DNA of 64,000 nt. It comes from Acridotheres tristis (Eukaryota > Chordata > Aves > Passeriformes > Sturnidae). Made by a program: the position numbers and the translations under genes. Shown here piece by piece: positions 52,301-64,000 of the stretch. The stretch lies in NCBI GenBank assembly GCA_037013685.1, contig CM072896.1, positions 12,721,444-12,785,443 of the forward strand. The letters run 5' to 3'. The notes beneath the pieces were generated by a model. The model made no database searches. It saw nothing but the letters and a program-made list of their open reading frames with translations, and was not told the DNA's origin. Numbering within the stretch: position 1 is the first letter of the stretch; every line of letters starts with the position of its first letter.

Positions 52301-53936
52301 AGGCTTTGTGCAGCATTGGGATGAGCTGTTCTAGCTCGAAGATTCTTAGCCTGGGTTGTCAAAGGAAACTTTTTGGAAGGCCACTTGGAGTCTAGAGAGC
52401 AACATTATTTGTTTACACAATTCATGGCTCTAAACCAGGATTTTTCTTTCTGATTAATTTCATTGATATGAGAAACTTGTATTATTCCCTGATGAAAGTT
52501 AATAAAGAACAATATGTTGTACATGAATTCATGCCACTGGCAGTACCACAACAGCAACAGGAACAGCAACAACCCACTAACTTACAGCACTGGCTGGCAG
52601 ACATGCTGGACTCACTAAATTTGATGGAATAATGTACCTGGGAATGAAAAGCACAGTAAAAAATAATAAGGCCTGAATCAGAGTAGTTCAAACTGTGGGA
52701 GAGTTGATATCTTGCATCATTCTTCTGCAGAAAATAGTTGGCAATGGGATGCTTGCTTATTATCCACATATTACATCATTTTTGGATGGCTCAGCTGTAC
52801 AGGCCAGAAGAGGAAAAAGCTGAAAACAAATTCCTGCCAATTTCTTGCCTCTACCCCCTCATTATTATGGAAAAAACATCCATAGATGCATCACCTGTTC
52901 CAGGTTTTCTGGCCCTCGAGGCTTTAAAAGATTGGTAGTTATTCACATCCATGAGTCCTTCTTCATATGCAAATCCTGATGTAACTTGTTTGAAGAGTCA
53001 GATTCCAAAAACTTCATCTAATATCATTTACTCAGGGAACAACCTTTGAAATGAGCAGGAGAAATTCCTAAAGCATTCTACTTCTTGGTTTGAGTGAAAT
53101 CCAGCCCTCGACTGTTAGAGGCAATGCTTCAATTCACACCACCACTTTTATACGGTTTAACCACCTGCCTTGTAAGGGTCAGGCATCATTATTCCTATCC
53201 AGACATAATTAAATCTTTACTGAAAAAGGTAATGCATCATGAATTTGTATGCAAATTCTGAGGAAAAAATTTATAAACTATAAATCAGCCTTTTAAGGTC
53301 TAACCACATGAATTTTTTTTAGTAAAAATATTCCAAATTAAACAAAACACAAAGAAAAAAATCAGGAGAATTTCCTTGCATGTCCAGTTTTGAGGAAAAT
53401 AATATTTAAAATTAAATTCTTGTCTACAAAACAGTTTTGTTAGGAGTTGATTTTTTAAAAATAAGCTTGTATATCATCCTTGTTAATGCCATGCCCTTTC
53501 TGTAAGCAGAAAAATCCTCCTTGAGTTTACTTGTCAGTTGAAGTCTTCATGGACTGATGGCTTGTATAAAGCTAGATAAAGGTGACAGATTCTTTAAAGA
53601 ACAAACATCTTTTCAGAATTTGCTAGGTACTATTTCTGATCTTGTTTTTTTGATTTATGGTTATAAATCTTGATTGACTGCTTGACTGAGAACTGTCCTG
53701 GGTAAGACCTATTTGATATTCTCAATCTTTTCTTCCTGATGTCCCCAGAAAATAAAGTGGTGTCTTCTGCTTTTCTTTTAGCAAGCCTCACAACTCCGTG
53801 TCTCTCTATGGCTCCACATCTGAGATAATCTAGAGCACATGACTGCAGAGGGAGCCAATTGTGTGCAGCTCCAGATCCAACGCTGTAAGGTTAATGCCTT
53901 CTTGTTGAAGGCGTATAATCATCTTGAAGTATCTTC
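49391..53936. other. Unique non-coding DNA, no gene seen
   Basis: No exon or transposon recognised. The stretch 49540-49870 is somewhat pyrimidine-rich on the plus strand. The 127-codon frame at 51163-51546 is unrecognised. An exact inverted repeat, GAATTTG-TATG-CAAATTC, lies at 53241-53258 and includes an ATGCAAAT octamer. Confidence 0.5.
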
Positions 53937-54024
53937 TTTGTTTGTTTTGTTGTGGGTTTGTGTTTTGGGGGTTTTTGTTTTGTTTTTGTTTGGTTGTTGG
54001 TTGTTTTGTTTTGTTGGGGTTTTT
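53937..54024. repeat. G/T-rich (TTTTG)n-like tract
   Basis: About 88 bases made almost only of T and G, with TTTTG units and GGG to GGGGG runs. The plus-strand frame open across it is rich in Leu, Phe, Val and Gly and mimics a membrane segment, but this is a low-complexity artefact. Confidence 0.9.
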
Positions 54025-57000
54025 AAAAGAATGACAAAAAAAACCCAGAGCCTAATTTTATGTGCCTGGGAGTAGCTTTCTGAGCTTCAGGCAATACAAA
54101 CGCTGCTATTACTGGGGAGTAAAAGCTCTGCATAATTAACAAACATCATCAGCCTTACAGTTCCTGTAGAATATAGTAAGTTCCTTGCCTGAAGGCTGCT
54201 CTCAGCCTAGTAAGTCTGTTTACCCTGTCCAAGATTAGATTAGTTTAATTATTATGAAAAAGACTGCTAAGATCTTACAGCCTAATTATGCAAATGTTTC
54301 TAAATGTTCACAAAAGTAATTTATTTATTTGGAGATAAATGAATCTGTTTTGTCATAAACCAGATTGCAGTCCTGGCAATGTACAAGCAGGGTTATGTGC
54401 CCTTAGGCATATCCTTCACCACAAATATCAGTGGGACCCCTGGCTTACAACATTTATAAATACATAAATGTTTTTTAGCAGGTTTTTATTGTTTTTATAA
54501 ATTATAGTAATCCCAGAAAGAACTATCACAGGTTTAATACTCACCAACCTTGTTATGAAAACAGGGTTTCTCAGCAGAAGCATTTAAAAGATGCTAACAG
54601 CTAAAACATTCCTGGTAGACCTATTAAGATGCACCTGTTTTATTATGCTTTGGAACTGATATCTTCAAAAGAGTTCTCCTCTCCTATCACACACTCTTGC
54701 TGCTAACATAACCTGCATCAATACAGTACTATTATTCTAAATAAGGTGGTAGTGTTCTTCTCAAGACACTCAGTGATAACCTTAACTGGAAATAACCCCT
54801 ATTACATTAAGAATTCTCTAAGTTTTCCTCATAAACCTCATTACAGGTTAGAGATTTAATTCTTCATCTATTTGTAATTACATGACAACACATGAAATAG
54901 ATGCAGAAAAAGAGTTCTATATTTAGCTGCTGCTCCAGTTTTGTTGCTCTTATCATGGAGATAACACCCAGACAGCACACTGCTGCCTTCTCTGAACTCC
55001 CGTGTATTCAAGGTAGACTATTTAAATTTTGGACAGACACCTAAAATCTGATCTTGAGCACAAATACCACTGGAAAGCTTAATGTGTTACACAGCTATGT
55101 GAAATGAAGTGGGACATAAGCCCAGAAGAAGACTGGCCTTTACAGAGGCCAAATCTTGTCTTAATGACACAACACATCTGTAGACAGGGACTATTTTGTA
55201 CTTGTCAGAACACACATCCCTGATTTCCACAGGCACCAGCTTCAGAGAGAACTGAGCTACAAGGACTTTTCAAACAACAAATACAATAGGTTTAGCTGGA
55301 TATTAGTAGCAAAGCAGGTGAAGTACAATTCATATATTTATTAAATTCAGATATTTTGAACCAAGTTCCTTTATGCTGTAATATCAAGTTGATGCAGTAA
55401 CTCCTTTCTGCCATCGATATTTATTTTCTACTGGAGACAATAGCCTGACATTTTACTGAACACATATTGCATTAAAATCAATGCAGAGTGACTTCTTGAT
55501 TTGTTTATAAATTAACCATTCCTTAAATAAGCAAGGCAATAGCTCTATATGGGAATTATACCCACAGTTCTCCTGTGTATTAAATGGAGGATGTGAGCGA
55601 TTATTTTAACTGGCTGCTATGACATCACCATTATCATGGATATTCAAGACATTAGAAGCTGTGTGCTGTCAGTTAAATGATCACATCTCAAGTGCACCTG
55701 TGTTATAATTATTCATTTGGAGCAGGATCATTAACATATTCCTTAAGTCATTTACAGGCAATTTGACTCTACAGTAATGATTTTTTCCCTCTTTGTAACA
55801 AATTAATGAGATATATATAAATACGCAAGTACAAATGAAATTCACACAATTCATACCACAATTAGCGTGTAGCAAAGGTCTGAAGATTGCCTAACTTGGT
55901 GGGGTTTTTTTCTTGTGGTAGACAGCTATTCAGCACTATATATGATTCTTTCAGAAGAAAGACCCCTGTCAATATATTTTACCAGTCACAACAAGGTTAG
56001 CAGTCATGTTAGCTGTTAGCACTTATCAAGCAATACTTGTAGTCCAAGCTCAAGAGTTTATATTATGAAAGTAGAAGAGCTGAACATTTATTAAATCTAT
56101 CTATTGAACTACATAAATAAGTTACTTGTTCAGTATCACTAATGTAAGTAACTTGCCCCAGTTATAAAAAACATACAGTTGTTTCTGGCTAGGCAACTTT
56201 GAGAATCCTGGAGCTGATTGATAAGTGTGTACAAATACAATGAAGCATGTCCATATACCTGCCAAACAGCTTAAATATTGATATCTCATTTTGGGATTTT
56301 TTCCCATGTCCATGCTGACATAAATTCCCTAAATCTGTCATTAAAAAAAATGACAGTTTTTTAAAAAACCTCTGTCATTAGTGCAAGATAGTGCTGATCT
56401 CAGCTTGCATACAAAGCTCTTTGGAGGGAACGTTGTTGGGGTGAAGGCTGCTGTAAGAATGTCAGAAAACTGCAGTGCACACTCATTTGGACCCAAAGAA
56501 ACTTCTATACCATAACACCCGAAATGCAATAATTGCTTACTCCAGGCAACATCTTTTCCTCACTCACAAGAGGTGGTGGAATGAAAAAATTCACAGCAGC
56601 ATTTCCACAGACCAAAGAGTGTGTCCTACACAGTCTTTGCCCTTACCATGCCATTAGCCGGTATCATTGGATTAAATCAATTGTTTTATTTGATTGCAAA
56701 GCAATTCCCTCATTCATAGCCAGGAGAGAGGTAGTGAACTACTGGGTTGAAATCTAGGTACTGGGCAGGTGCACCCTGTCTCTAGCTAGAGCTCCATTTG
56801 TCACACTAGTGATGTGGCAGTGAGCACAAGATTCTCCATTGGGAGAAGAGACATTGTGAGGTGGCAGATTTTCTTCTAACTCATTCCCCTGAAAACACGT
56901 GTAAAACTCCTGTTATTTGGGGAATTTCTTCTCTTACACAGGTGCTCTTTAGAAGTAAATTGGGAGTATCTGGAGAGACAGAGTGGGGGGGAAAAGTGTT

Positions 57001-59252
57001 TCCAGCTTCTCTTCAGTTTGACAAGAGTGGATCCTAGGGGTGCTCAAAAATGCCCAAATATATCCACAGCAATGACATCATCTCTGCCTTGGCTCAGCCA
57101 CAATTTCTTGGACAAATCTGTAAGAGGAAATAGATGCTTCATAGGAAAGAGCAGCTGCATGTGTGCACAGGGAACTCTGAGGCAGTAATCTATAACTCAA
57201 AGCATGAGACTTTCTGGATGACATACATGATCCTGTATGGCAACAGATGCAGAAAGGATCCTAAGTTTATCTGCAATCAATTTTGTGCTAGACTTTCATT
57301 TGGAAATCTTCACCTTAAAAAGGCAATTGGAATTTTCTATTCACTTCTTCCACTGCCAGGATACCAGAGAGACATAGTGAACCAATGGCACACTCGAAAT
57401 TCAGTAACATGATGCCAAAATCTCTGAGATTTTGTGATCTATTTCCCTAATTATCCTGGGAAAACTATAACACCCTTTATGGAATAAGAGCATTATAAAA
57501 ATAATAGTTTGCTCTGTGGTTAGCAAATCTCTAGTTACAATGAGTCAATTTGACAAGTGAATAAAAAAGTATCAACTGATACTAATGCTGTCATTAGGTG
57601 AAGGCACCACTATTATTACAGAAAAAGGGACAATTTTAATTACCAGATGCCACACCAGTCATAAAATCAAAGCACAGAGACACTGGGATGGAAGCAAAAA
57701 AGCAGATGAATCCTCAGTATTTTTTAGGATATAAATAACTCAGATAATCTTACAATAAAACAATACCCACTGTATTGGATGCATCATTCCCAAGTATCAT
57801 TTAGAAACAGAGAATCAAAAATAATGCTTAGACCTTCGAACATCATACTCTATCAGAGTAATTTACTGTTTTTAATACTCAACTGAAATGCTACAGAAAA
57901 AATGTTGGATTATAATAAATTTTTTGTTACTGAAAGGCACTTCCTCTAACAGTGTATTCCACACCATTGAAACTCACTCTCCTGGTACAGCTTACTTGGC
58001 CAGGTGGCTCTGCTCCACAGCCCTTTCTCAGGATCTTCATATTTTATATATACACCCTCCTACCTACCTATATCCTATTTCTCCTGTACTCAAGACAACC
58101 TGGCTACCTGTCCAGCTTGGGACAGCAAGCCCTACCCCTGAAATTTCTTGGTGCCCTGATTCTTCCCAGGGTCTGCATTACACTTCCCCTTCCTATGACA
58201 TGTCTCTAAAACCCCTCTCTCTCTTTTCAGGACAGAAGAATAGAAATTCTCCCTGGCCATCAAGTGAGCCCTGAAACAGTGAGCCATCCTACTCTAGACT
58301 GTTACTGTGACAATTTAAAGCTGTGAATCTAATGTTATCTTACCTGCGCCAGCACTTTCCTTTTCCCTCTTCCAGCTTTAAAGACTATTTTAAAGGCTTC
58401 CCTGACATAAAGCTGCATTCACTCAGGCAGCAAGGTACAAGTTTGAAGAAACCCACAATACACATCAGAATAATGCAGAGCACTCATCATGACTCATTCT
58501 TACTTCCTCTGTATTCACTGAAAGCAGTTTTATATTTGTGAACTGCATGATACCACTGAACAGTACCTGAGTGCCTTCTCTGGGTGACAAAACTTGCCAC
58601 TGCCAATTTGTTGAACTTTATTCGGAGCAGAGCAGGATCCATCCAATTCCTTTCCCTTGGCCCACCCAGCACCAGTTCCCCACCCTCAGCCTCCAGGCAG
58701 TGAGCACACTCCTGAGTGCTCCTTCCAACCTCCCTGGGCTCCCTTAGCCACAGCCACTGGCTCAGCACAGCATCACAGACCTGAAGTCCCTTTTAAGATG
58801 GCAAAAGGAATGGAGTTGGACCCTATTTGCTTTGAATTGCTCTACTGTTCATGTCATACACATACTAGTGTGTCAACTGAAAACATATGCCACAGTAAAC
58901 CAGTTATCTTTAAGACATTAACATTCACCAGCTGTTTAGGTACCTTGACATCCGACAAAAACTAAAGAAATATTATGGCATCTGTATATCACACAGGCAA
59001 ATAACCAAACTTAAATCAAATGTTACGCCATTTTTCACCTCTGACTATTCCAGTAAAAAAAACAAAATAAGGCAAAATCAGGCTACACAGTACTTCACAT
59101 TCAGAATAGATTTATTTCATCTTACTGAGACTTCCTGTATCACTCATTACTCATCGATCCAGAAACAACATGTTTAGCTTATGAGAACAATAGCCTGTAA
59201 ATTTTGGAATCTGAAATACTCACGAGAAATAGGTAACGATATTTACAGCTTA
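54025..59252. other. Unique non-coding DNA with conserved-looking blocks
   Basis: No gene recognised. A perfect MEF2-type word (CTATATTTAG) lies at 54917-54926 with GATA-type words just after it. The block 55320-55770 is rich in homeobox-, forkhead- and GATA-like words and looks like a conserved enhancer. GC-richer unexplained DNA lies at 58590-58790. The frame at 57888-58274 (128 codons) is unrecognised. Confidence 0.5.
56335..56379. repeat. Triple short repeat, two direct and one inverted
   Basis: CTGTCATT (56335-56342) is followed by its reverse complement AATGACAG (56349-56356) and then by CTGTCATT again (56372-56379), separated by A/T runs. The middle unit can pair with either neighbour. 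Confidence 0.85.
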
Positions 59253-59268
59253 ACACACACACACACAC
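59253..59268. repeat. (AC)8 microsatellite
   Basis: Eight AC dinucleotides followed by a C-rich stretch. Confidence 0.95.
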
Positions 59269-59549
59269 CCCCACCCTCTGAGTTTCTAATGAAAGATCAT
59301 AAAAAGCCAGAGTGCAATGTTGCATTCTCCTTTGTTTTCAACTATGTTGAAAGAGTCTACATGGGAAAACAGCTGGGACAGTTGGGGTATTTTCAGTTAC
59401 AGCAGTCATTGTCTGGGAGACGATCTGGCTTAAGGACAGGACCTTTAGCATTGCTGAGCAGCTGCTGCAGAGCAGTAGCCCATCAAGTTGAAGGGAATGC
59501 TGCTTCCTAGACCAGTGTTACTGATGGAGCAGGTCTGCTCAGCACTGAC
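59269..59549. other. Spacer before CR1 copy B
   Basis: Unique sequence leading into the CR1. It may include a few more degraded CR1 bases at its right end, since the 5' truncation point is uncertain by a few tens of bases. Confidence 0.5.
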
Positions 59550-60465
59550 TCATCAATTACCATAAATGACTTGGACACAGGACTCAAAAGGAGACTAAAT
59601 AAATTTGCCAACAGTACTAAATTGGGAGGATCCGTTGATTTCTTTAAAGGCAGAGAGGCTCTGCAGGGAGACCTTGACAATTTAGAGGGCTGGACAATCA
59701 CCCTACGTATGAAGCTTTACAAAGACAAGTGCTAGATTCTGCACCTGGGATGGGGGAGCCCTGGAAGTACAGACAGAGTGGGGAATAAGAGGTTGGAGAA
59801 CGTTGCCACGGGAAGGGATCTGGGGGGTCCTGATCATCGGAGAGAGGAATGTGAGTCAGCAGTGCCCTGGTAGCCAGGAGGGCCAACTGTGTCCTGGGGT
59901 CCCTCAGGCACAGCATCACAGCCAGGCAAGGGAGGGGATTGTCCCACTCTGCTCTGGGCTGGGGCAGCCTCACCTCGGGTCCGGGGGCAGCTTTGGGCAC
60001 CACAATGTGGGAAAGATACAAAACTATTAGAGAGCATCCAGAGGAGGGCTGTGAATGGTGAAGGACCTTGAGGGGAGGCTGTGTGAGGAGCAGCTGAGGG
60101 CACTGGGTCTGCTCAGCCTGGAGGAGACTGAGGGGAGACCTCAGTGCAGGTACAGCTTCCTCCCGAGGGGAAGAGGAGGGGCAGGCACTGATCTCTGCTC
60201 TGTGCTGACACTGACAGGAGCTGAGGGAAGGTTTAGGTTGGACATCAGGAAAAAGTTCTTCCCCCAGAGGGTGGTTGGGCACTGGAACAGCTCCCCAGGG
60301 CAGTGGTCACAGCACCAAGCCTGGCAGGGCTCAAGAAGGGTTTGGGCAATGCTCTCGGGCACCTGGTGTGACTCTTGGGGATGGTGCTGAGCAGGGCCAG
60401 GAGTTCTTTGATAATCCTTGTCGATCTCTTCCATCTCAGAATGTGCCATAATTTTATGATTATAT
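59550..60465 (+). mobile_element. CR1 LINE, longest copy B (plus strand), dead ORF2 end
   Basis: The translation of the first part gives NDLDTGLKRRLNKFANSTKLGG, then GREALQGDLDNLEGW and ILHLGWG, the CR1 ORF2 reverse transcriptase region around and after the catalytic FADD box. Here FADD reads FANS, so both catalytic aspartates are lost. A stop and frame changes follow. Then come KLLESIQRRA, EGRLCEEQLRALGLLSLEE, GRFRLDIRKKFF and RVVGHWN, the ORF2 C-terminus. The 3' end is a degraded AT-rich version of the ATTCTATG tail near 60440-60465. It is 5'-truncated and cannot move. The core at 59906-60405 is 99.4% identical, gap-free, to copy A in inverse orientation, while the tail after 60405 is clearly different. 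Confidence 0.92.
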
Positions 60466-62034
60466 AATATATTGGTAATTTAACCCTTTTTTCAATTTAA
60501 TATGGATTTTATTATCGGTTTGGCTTTTTAAAGAAAGGGAAATGTTATATCATTTGGTAGAGAAAGTTTCTTTCTATTAAAAAGATAATTTGTGCTTTTT
60601 GAGATTTGTGCTTTGAAAAGTAGTAGTCTACCAATGTTATGGCTGATTTAATTTTTAAGTCAACATTATCACATGGTTACAGACTTGCCAGCTTTATGCA
60701 ACAACTATTGAGTGAGCTATTTCAGATCCCACACTTCATAAACATATATTCTTGCTGATAATAATAAGAAGAAGCAGCATTTCCTTCAATTCATTCCAGT
60801 TTCCTAAACCTTGAGTATGACACATCGTAGAGATACATCATATATAATTGACTTTGAATCGAGAATTACAAATACTGAAATACAACAAGGACTGCTGATG
60901 GGGAAAACCAAAACAGATGAAAATCGCAAACACTGTGCTCATTTCCTCAACAAAACAAAGATATGCTGTGATTCTAGATGGAAAAAAAATAAAATCTCTA
61001 TACATAAAATTATTATTGATCTATGAAAAGATCACATTAGACTGGATTAAATTTGATCTCCTCTACTTCATATCTCCCAAATCCTTTGCAAATTAAGGCA
61101 GGGGAAAAAAGTGACATCTTTAAAGAATTTAAATCAAGGCTAAGTTTCCCATTGATAAAGAAATCAAGCATATTTAAAAGGATCGACACCTTTGATTAAC
61201 TGGAAATTTTCTACCCTCAGAGCACCTGTTGACTGCAGCATTTAAGGTACCAGACAGTCTTGTGCTAATCGCTGACCCTTGCCTCATACAGGGGTTGAAA
61301 AGTGTAGCTCATCCCCTTAACTCAGGAGGGGAAGCTGGAACATCAGGCATCACTTTCATTTTCACTTTATCAAGAGCTCAGACCTTCCTAGACCCACATC
61401 ATCCACTCTTGTCAGAAAGATGCCCTCTGCTCTCTTTCTTCTGCTTGAAGCCAGAGCCCCTCTCTGCTGCACAAAGGATCTTGCCATCGCTTTCACATGG
61501 TTTGCAGCTTCATTACCAGCATTTTGCACATCTCAGGCTGGAACCTGTAGATGAGAACAGCTTTTTAATGTTTTCTGTAGTCTGTAAGAATCGTGCAATT
61601 ATTCAACTGAAAGCAGTAAGCATGAAGGGAAAAATATTATTTTCAACTCTACTTTCCCTGCACATTTCCAAGATGAGGCAGTGAAGCTTCATTTGCAGTC
61701 TGTTACAAAGCAAATCAAGATATATATTTAATATCTAAATTGTGCACAGAAGCGATATGGAAAGAAGAGAAGAAACTGCTGATTACGTAGTTCAAGATGG
61801 GGCGAAAAACATGCTGTTCACACGTATCAAGTGCCAGCAGGCAAATGCTGGAATAGTATCATTCCCTGCTCACTTAACTTGCTTTGAGCAGGAACTGACA
61901 CATCTGTATAAATATTATAGGACACTCTCTTGTAATTGAGGTCTCTCATTGCAAAAATAAGGTCTCCAGAATTAGCTTCTGAAGTGCCTGACACCTAAAA
62001 CTGCACGATAGTAAAGTGATCTTCCACAAGATGG

Positions 62035-62050
62035 CTCTCTCTCTCTCTCT
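62035..62050. repeat. (CT)8 microsatellite
   Basis: Eight CT dinucleotides. Confidence 0.95.
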
Positions 62051-62504
62051 GTTCCTATTACTGACTCAAACCTATGGAGAGGGAACATAAATAATATTCA
62101 GGACAAAATGAGATTACAGTTTGGAGGAGTAAGAGTGCCTCCACATGGGAACAGAGATGTTTCACTGAATTAGGGCAACCTATGTGACAGGGAAGAACAT
62201 CACATCATGCATTTTCTGCCGACTGTAAAGGCGTTTCACAGGGTGTTTTAAAATTACGTCTTTTAAAAGGCAGGTGTTTCTCCACCTGCAAGCCAAGCTG
62301 ATGGCCTTCAATGAGGTTTCATTTTATCAGCCACAGTCCTAAGGGGCAGTGCCTAAATTAACAAATCCTAATTATCAGAGCTAACAGTTCAGCTTCTGGA
62401 CTCAATTTAACAAATAGTTCCTGCTCTGCTATAAGCATGGGCAGTGAACCACCTCTGCAAATGAAAATTCATACTTGCACTCCAGACTTCAGACAAAATG
62501 AAGC

Positions 62505-62520
62505 AATAATAATAATAATA
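62505..62520. repeat. (AAT)5 microsatellite
   Basis: About five AAT trinucleotide units. Confidence 0.9.
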
Positions 62521-64000
62521 GAAAATATTTGCACCAATGTATTTTTAAAATATTTTTTAGACAGAAATTCTATTCATCTCTGATCTGACAGCTATGGAAA
62601 AGTATCTTTGTGACATCTGAAAATGTGATTTTGAGTAGCTTTAAAACCTATTGGACACACAGAGCCCACTTACCTACATTTATTTTGGACCACTGTGTAT
62701 CTTTACCTTATTTTCTGTGAAGTGCACTTTCCTGTCTATTGTTCTGTTCAATGTGCTTACCAGAGCCTCCATAATGTGTGTAACAGATTTGTTTATGGAG
62801 TGTTCATCTAAACCTACAGAAAATTCTCTCAGAAATGAAGTGTCTCAGCAAACTAAAATACATTTGACTGAAACAGAGATACTCAGATCTTGCCTAATGC
62901 CACCAGCTTTACAGCACCTGATGATGGTAGAGATATTTGTCATAGTATAATGTGCATTCCTCCCATGCCAAGTATTTAAAGTAGCTCACCTTTATGCAGT
63001 TCCATCAGGTGGATTCAGGACAGTTGTGTTATCAAATAACTGCCCTACTGAGCTAGAAAGAAACAAACAAACATCAAAATAGGAGAGTGAGAATATTTTT
63101 CACACTGTTGCTTCCTTCATCTCCAAACAGTATTCTGGGACAGGCATAAAAGCAGCAAAAAACTCCCTATCCCCCATCCTCTTTGCTATAGAAAGTGGGA
63201 AGAGCTGTGAGGGAAACCTCCAGTTCTGTGGCATTCCTGGCACAGTTTGGAGCTGGTAAGGTGTGAGCTTCCTAATACTTTGTGGGGAAAAGCTGGGACC
63301 CCAGCTTCCCACATGGCTTATCTAAGGCAGCTCACAGCTTCAGGCTACCTCACTTCTACCACAGCACAAAAGTACATCACTGGCAGCTGCACTAGGGCAG
63401 CTGGGACACTGAAATTACCATGTAATTTACTCTCATATGCCTATGCTCATTGCTTCTGGAATATACCATCCTCGGTTGGCCCCATTTTGACAGATGATAA
63501 GTGCAGTGTGGTAGGCAGGGACCTTCTTTCTTCTCACATCACTGTTATGTGGTCTCTGCAGAGCTATAAGAAGGTACCAGAAGCGTAGGCCCACATTTGG
63601 CTTGACAATAGCCAGCAGAGAGTTCTCTTACCACACTAGGACTCCTCAGTGAGCATTTGCAGCTAGATTACATCTCTTCTTCATAGTATGAGTACAGGAA
63701 ACTGCTTACAGGGTCCCCTAAGAATATGGTCTATTAAATTAGCAAAACCAGGATTAGGTTTAAAGCCTAAAAGGAAAAAAGTGGTGTTTCTTACACATTA
63801 CAAATTGATATTATTTTTATGTACCTTGAATTGATTATTGACCACCTGCTCCTTATCATACACACTGCTCCCCACTTCATCATTCAGCTTTCTTGTATGC
63901 ACACAACACCCTTTTCCAGCACTGTGGTTGTCATTGGACCATGTTCCTAGCAAGGTAAAGGAGCTCTGCTCTCTCCATTTTATCTCACACTAAGGAAATC

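Larger units (their letters stand above)
60466..64000. other. Unique non-coding DNA, no gene seen
   Basis: AT-rich. The open frames at 61229-61684 (151 codons), 62651-62950 and 63247-63588 on the plus strand have no recognisable domain or gene context. The word ATTTGTGCTTT is directly repeated near 60588-60615. Confidence 0.5.

Noticed and set aside
53090..53170. Another old palindromic repeat starting with TGAAATCCAGCCC
   Set aside because: Only the first few words resemble the repeat style; no opposite arm could be found.
53839..54075. 78-codon frame with apparent membrane segments
   Set aside because: The hydrophobic part is the translation of the TTTTG-type low-complexity tract.
1..64000. 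CRISPR array, prokaryotic operon, virus or a novel gene system
   Set aside because: No regularly spaced repeats, no dense coding, no ribosome-binding sites and no recognisable viral genes. Composition and CR1 elements indicate bird nuclear non-coding DNA.

Overview
The window looks like nuclear DNA from a bird, most likely a gene-poor intergenic stretch or the inside of a very large intron. It is AT-rich and CpG-poor, with stop codons in all frames. I recognise no protein-coding exon, tRNA, rRNA or known ncRNA. The clade call rests on the repeats. The only clearly recognisable transposons are CR1 non-LTR retrotransposons, which are 5'-truncated, carry the CR1 3'-end words (GGTCCCTTCCAA, ATTCTATG-type tails) and encode pieces of the CR1 reverse transcriptase C-terminus. 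No L1, Alu or recognisable LTR element was seen, which fits a low-repeat avian genome.

Layout: 1-31 kb is almost entirely unique AT-rich DNA with homopolymer tracts, an unusually good hairpin (4438-4505), a probable ancient DNA-transposon scrap (24601-24735) and a GC-richer island with a small CpG cluster (25430-26060). From 31 to 33.3 kb there are A-rich tracts, an old palindromic repeat (31825-31893) and a minus-strand CR1 (32655-33213). From 33 to 49.4 kb there is more unique DNA, an A/C-rich tract (35753-35898), an isolated GC-box cluster (36639-36653), a symmetric 20-bp palindrome (38429-38448), two short plus-strand CR1 ends (40678-40734, 42490-42755) and an old minus-strand CR1 that keeps part of the reverse transcriptase frame (48690-49390). 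From 49.4 to 64 kb there is a G/T-rich tract (53937-54024), a block that looks like conserved non-coding DNA (about 55320-55770), and the longest CR1 copy (59550-60465, plus strand).

The most interesting observation is the pair of CR1 copies at 32712-33211 and 59906-60405. They are in opposite orientation about 27 kb apart. Compared base by base, they match over exactly 500 bp with three differences and no gaps, yet their 3' tails diverge abruptly. Because CR1 integrates from its 3' end, the tail should be at least as alike as the core. Gene conversion between the copies, subfamily-specific tails or an assembly artefact are the main explanations. No genes work together here; any function would be regulatory or structural.
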